From assembly GCA_029931535.1 (NCBI GenBank), contig JAQPZY010001415.1, forward strand, positions 744,001 to 808,000: 64,000 bases of DNA. The letters run 5' to 3'. A program made the translations under genes and the position numbers. The stretch is from Margaritifera margaritifera (Eukaryota; Mollusca; Bivalvia; Unionida; Margaritiferidae). The number at the start of each line of letters is the position of its first letter. Position 1 is the stretch's first letter. Of this stretch, positions 62,412 through 64,000 are shown piece by piece. The notes beneath the pieces were generated by a model, which was not told where the DNA came from, did not search any database, and saw only the letters and a list, made by a program, of their open reading frames with translations.

Positions 62412-64000
62412 CTGCAAAAAATCATATAGTTTTACTTCCTTCAGAAAATCCTTTACCAAAGGATGCTAGTTTTGTATTGGTAAAGATCAGAAATATTAAA
62501 CATATTTCTTTTGCTACTTGCGCTATCATCATGAGACATGATTATATTAATTTTTAAAAACAACTTTTCTGATGAATACTGTTTCTTGCTAATACAGCAT
62601 TATGATTCTACTTGTAGGGGTGCAACAGGAACTCCATCAGGGTGCAAACTATGGATATATAGCAATATTATTATCACAGTAACACGATCTTGATTCTAGT
62701 TCTTTCTTCGGTCGAAAATTGGTAGGTATATAATATATAGCAATATTATACCAAGTTGCTGTTGAATACATCCACAGATGTAGAAGATATGTGACTTACA
62801 GACCTGCCAGCCCTAACAAGACCTTCTCAGTAATGCAGTAGACACATTAGACAAATTTTCAGTAAGATGTACAAAATATGTACTGCTATTGTCTACTTAG
62901 AAAACATGCAATTGAGAAGTTCATTTGTGTGGTCTGATGCAGTGAAGGCAATATTATATTAAACTAAAAAGTTCATAAGAACACTTTGGCCTTAACGGTC
63001 GACCTGAGATTCCCATATCACTTACCTCTATATTATTCAGTTTGATGATTTATGTAATATCTGAAAATGTTGACTTGATGTGATCAATGGTAAGCAAGAT
63101 ATTCAAGTTTAAATGTATAATATTCCCACCATGGTCACGTACAACTTCAGCAGTTTCCATGACTCAAGTCCTGTGATGTCACTGTGGGAACCCTGCATTA
63201 TGAATAACCATTTTTCTACCATTGTCAAGTAATTTTTCAAAATTGTTTTCTGACTGCATGCATTATTCAGCATGCGATGAAGGTGTGTTGGAGGTGGATG
63301 TAGCAGTATGAGTATGTCCTCGCCATCTCAACATCACGAAAATTAGAATATAATGAAATATCTATTTCATTATAAGCTAAATGTCAAATGAAAATGCAAA
63401 ATATAAAATCATAAAATTCTTTTGCAAGAGAAAGAGACAATGTAAGACTGTGCTCATGACTGCTAAAGTCATAAATCCATACTCATATTTTCACAATACA
63501 GCATACATGCAATTTCATCCCCCACCACCAAAAAAAAATATATAAACAATATCGTTTTTTTAATGAGGAAATTTCATATGCAGCTGCTATTTACAAAAAG
63601 TGAATGATCGAATACTCTTAGTAAAATGTGGTTCTCTTCATAACCATGTCTAGGTAAAACATGGTTCTCTTCATAAGCATGTCTGTCTGAAGCAGGTCCA
63701 TCAATATTAAAGTCCCATTGTTTGTGAAGATGCTCTCAGATACAAATATATTATTACATTTACACAGATATTTAAAACAAAAAAATTAACCATAGGTTCA
63801 AGTCACAACATCAAGAGAGAGGGATAGTAGGTTGTAAGAGATTACTGAAAAATGTGCTGAAGGATACCATGTTACAGCTAAAAGTGAACTTCATTATTTT
63901 AAATTAACCATGATTGGAAAAAGATGTCAAATTACACAATGCGAATAACAGAGAGGAGAAAACAGGATTAAAGTAGGGGGCCAGACGAGTGGGTGCATGC
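62412..64000. other. intron 5' of exon A, no gene
   Basis: No further exon was recognised up to the window edge. A perfect 12 bp inverted repeat (TATAATGAAATA, TC, TATTTCATTATA) lies near 63,350, and a two-copy repeat (GTGGTTCTCTTCATAA) at 63,625-63,685. Confidence 0.55.

Noticed and set aside
60266..60811. 181-codon plus frame rich in His-Ser-Ala-Phe
   Set aside because: Built from the 21-22 bp array and the antisense of exon B; the minus strand of the same DNA carries the real PSI exon.
63344..63390. 12 bp palindrome as a regulatory site
   Set aside because: AT-rich short inverted repeats are expected by chance in such sequence and nothing around it suggests a function.
1..64000. CRISPR array
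   Set aside because: Tandem repeats here have no unique spacers, and the DNA is eukaryotic (introns, SINEs, DIRS).

Overview
The window is 64 kb of AT-rich animal (metazoan) nuclear DNA that lies almost entirely inside one gene on the minus strand. Fourteen internal exons at 62,411-1,758 can be joined with GT-AG borders and matching phases into about 2.79 kb of uninterrupted coding sequence (about 930 codons, roughly 4.4% of the window). No convincing protein gene was found on the plus strand. The domain order read 5' to 3' is PSI-PSI, calcium-binding EGF, EGF/laminin-EGF, laminin-EGF, CUB, EGF, six Kelch blades, start of a PSI. This is the order of the middle of MEGF8 (multiple EGF-like domains 8), a large single-pass membrane protein that vertebrate work links to restraint of Hedgehog signalling. 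Both gene ends lie outside the window. The organism is most likely a mollusc, probably a bivalve: a DIRS-type retrotransposon, tRNA-derived SINEs, very many minisatellites and 150-190 bp dispersed repeat families fit that group, but this is inference from repeat style.  Layout from high to low coordinate (gene direction): 62.4-60.6 kb, two exons with PSI cysteines; 57.7-57.5 kb, cbEGF exon; 54.5 and 49.3 kb, EGF/laminin-EGF exons; 46.0 and 44.6 kb, CUB exons; 43.8 kb, EGF exon; 38.5, 30.8, 18.9, 13.1, 5.4 and 2.1 kb, Kelch exons, one blade per exon, the last running into a PSI.  The introns carry the repeats. Mobile elements include a decayed DIRS retrotransposon (about 20.83-25.55 kb, minus) that keeps inverted terminal repeats, an internal complementary region and traces of RT, RNase H and tyrosine recombinase; a 1.5 kb foldback palindrome (25.67-27.20 kb); a 1.5 kb element with inverted ends (49.85-51.33 kb); a 119 bp perfect-arm hairpin (42.52-42.64 kb); three tRNA-derived SINEs; and a hammerhead-ribozyme-like motif of the Penelope-element type (13.3 kb, minus). 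More than 25 tandem arrays occur with units of 20-118 bp. Several grew visibly from pieces of older dispersed repeats, and several lie against splice sites. Most long open frames in the window (for example 36,428-38,113) are artefacts of tandem arrays.  The most useful points for follow-up are a 36 bp in-frame duplication in a Kelch blade that carries two in-phase donor-like hexamers, a possible unseen micro-exon in the EGF after the CUB domain, minisatellites that reach into splice-site territory, and the ribozyme-like motif. I saw no clear evidence of a wholly new biological system.
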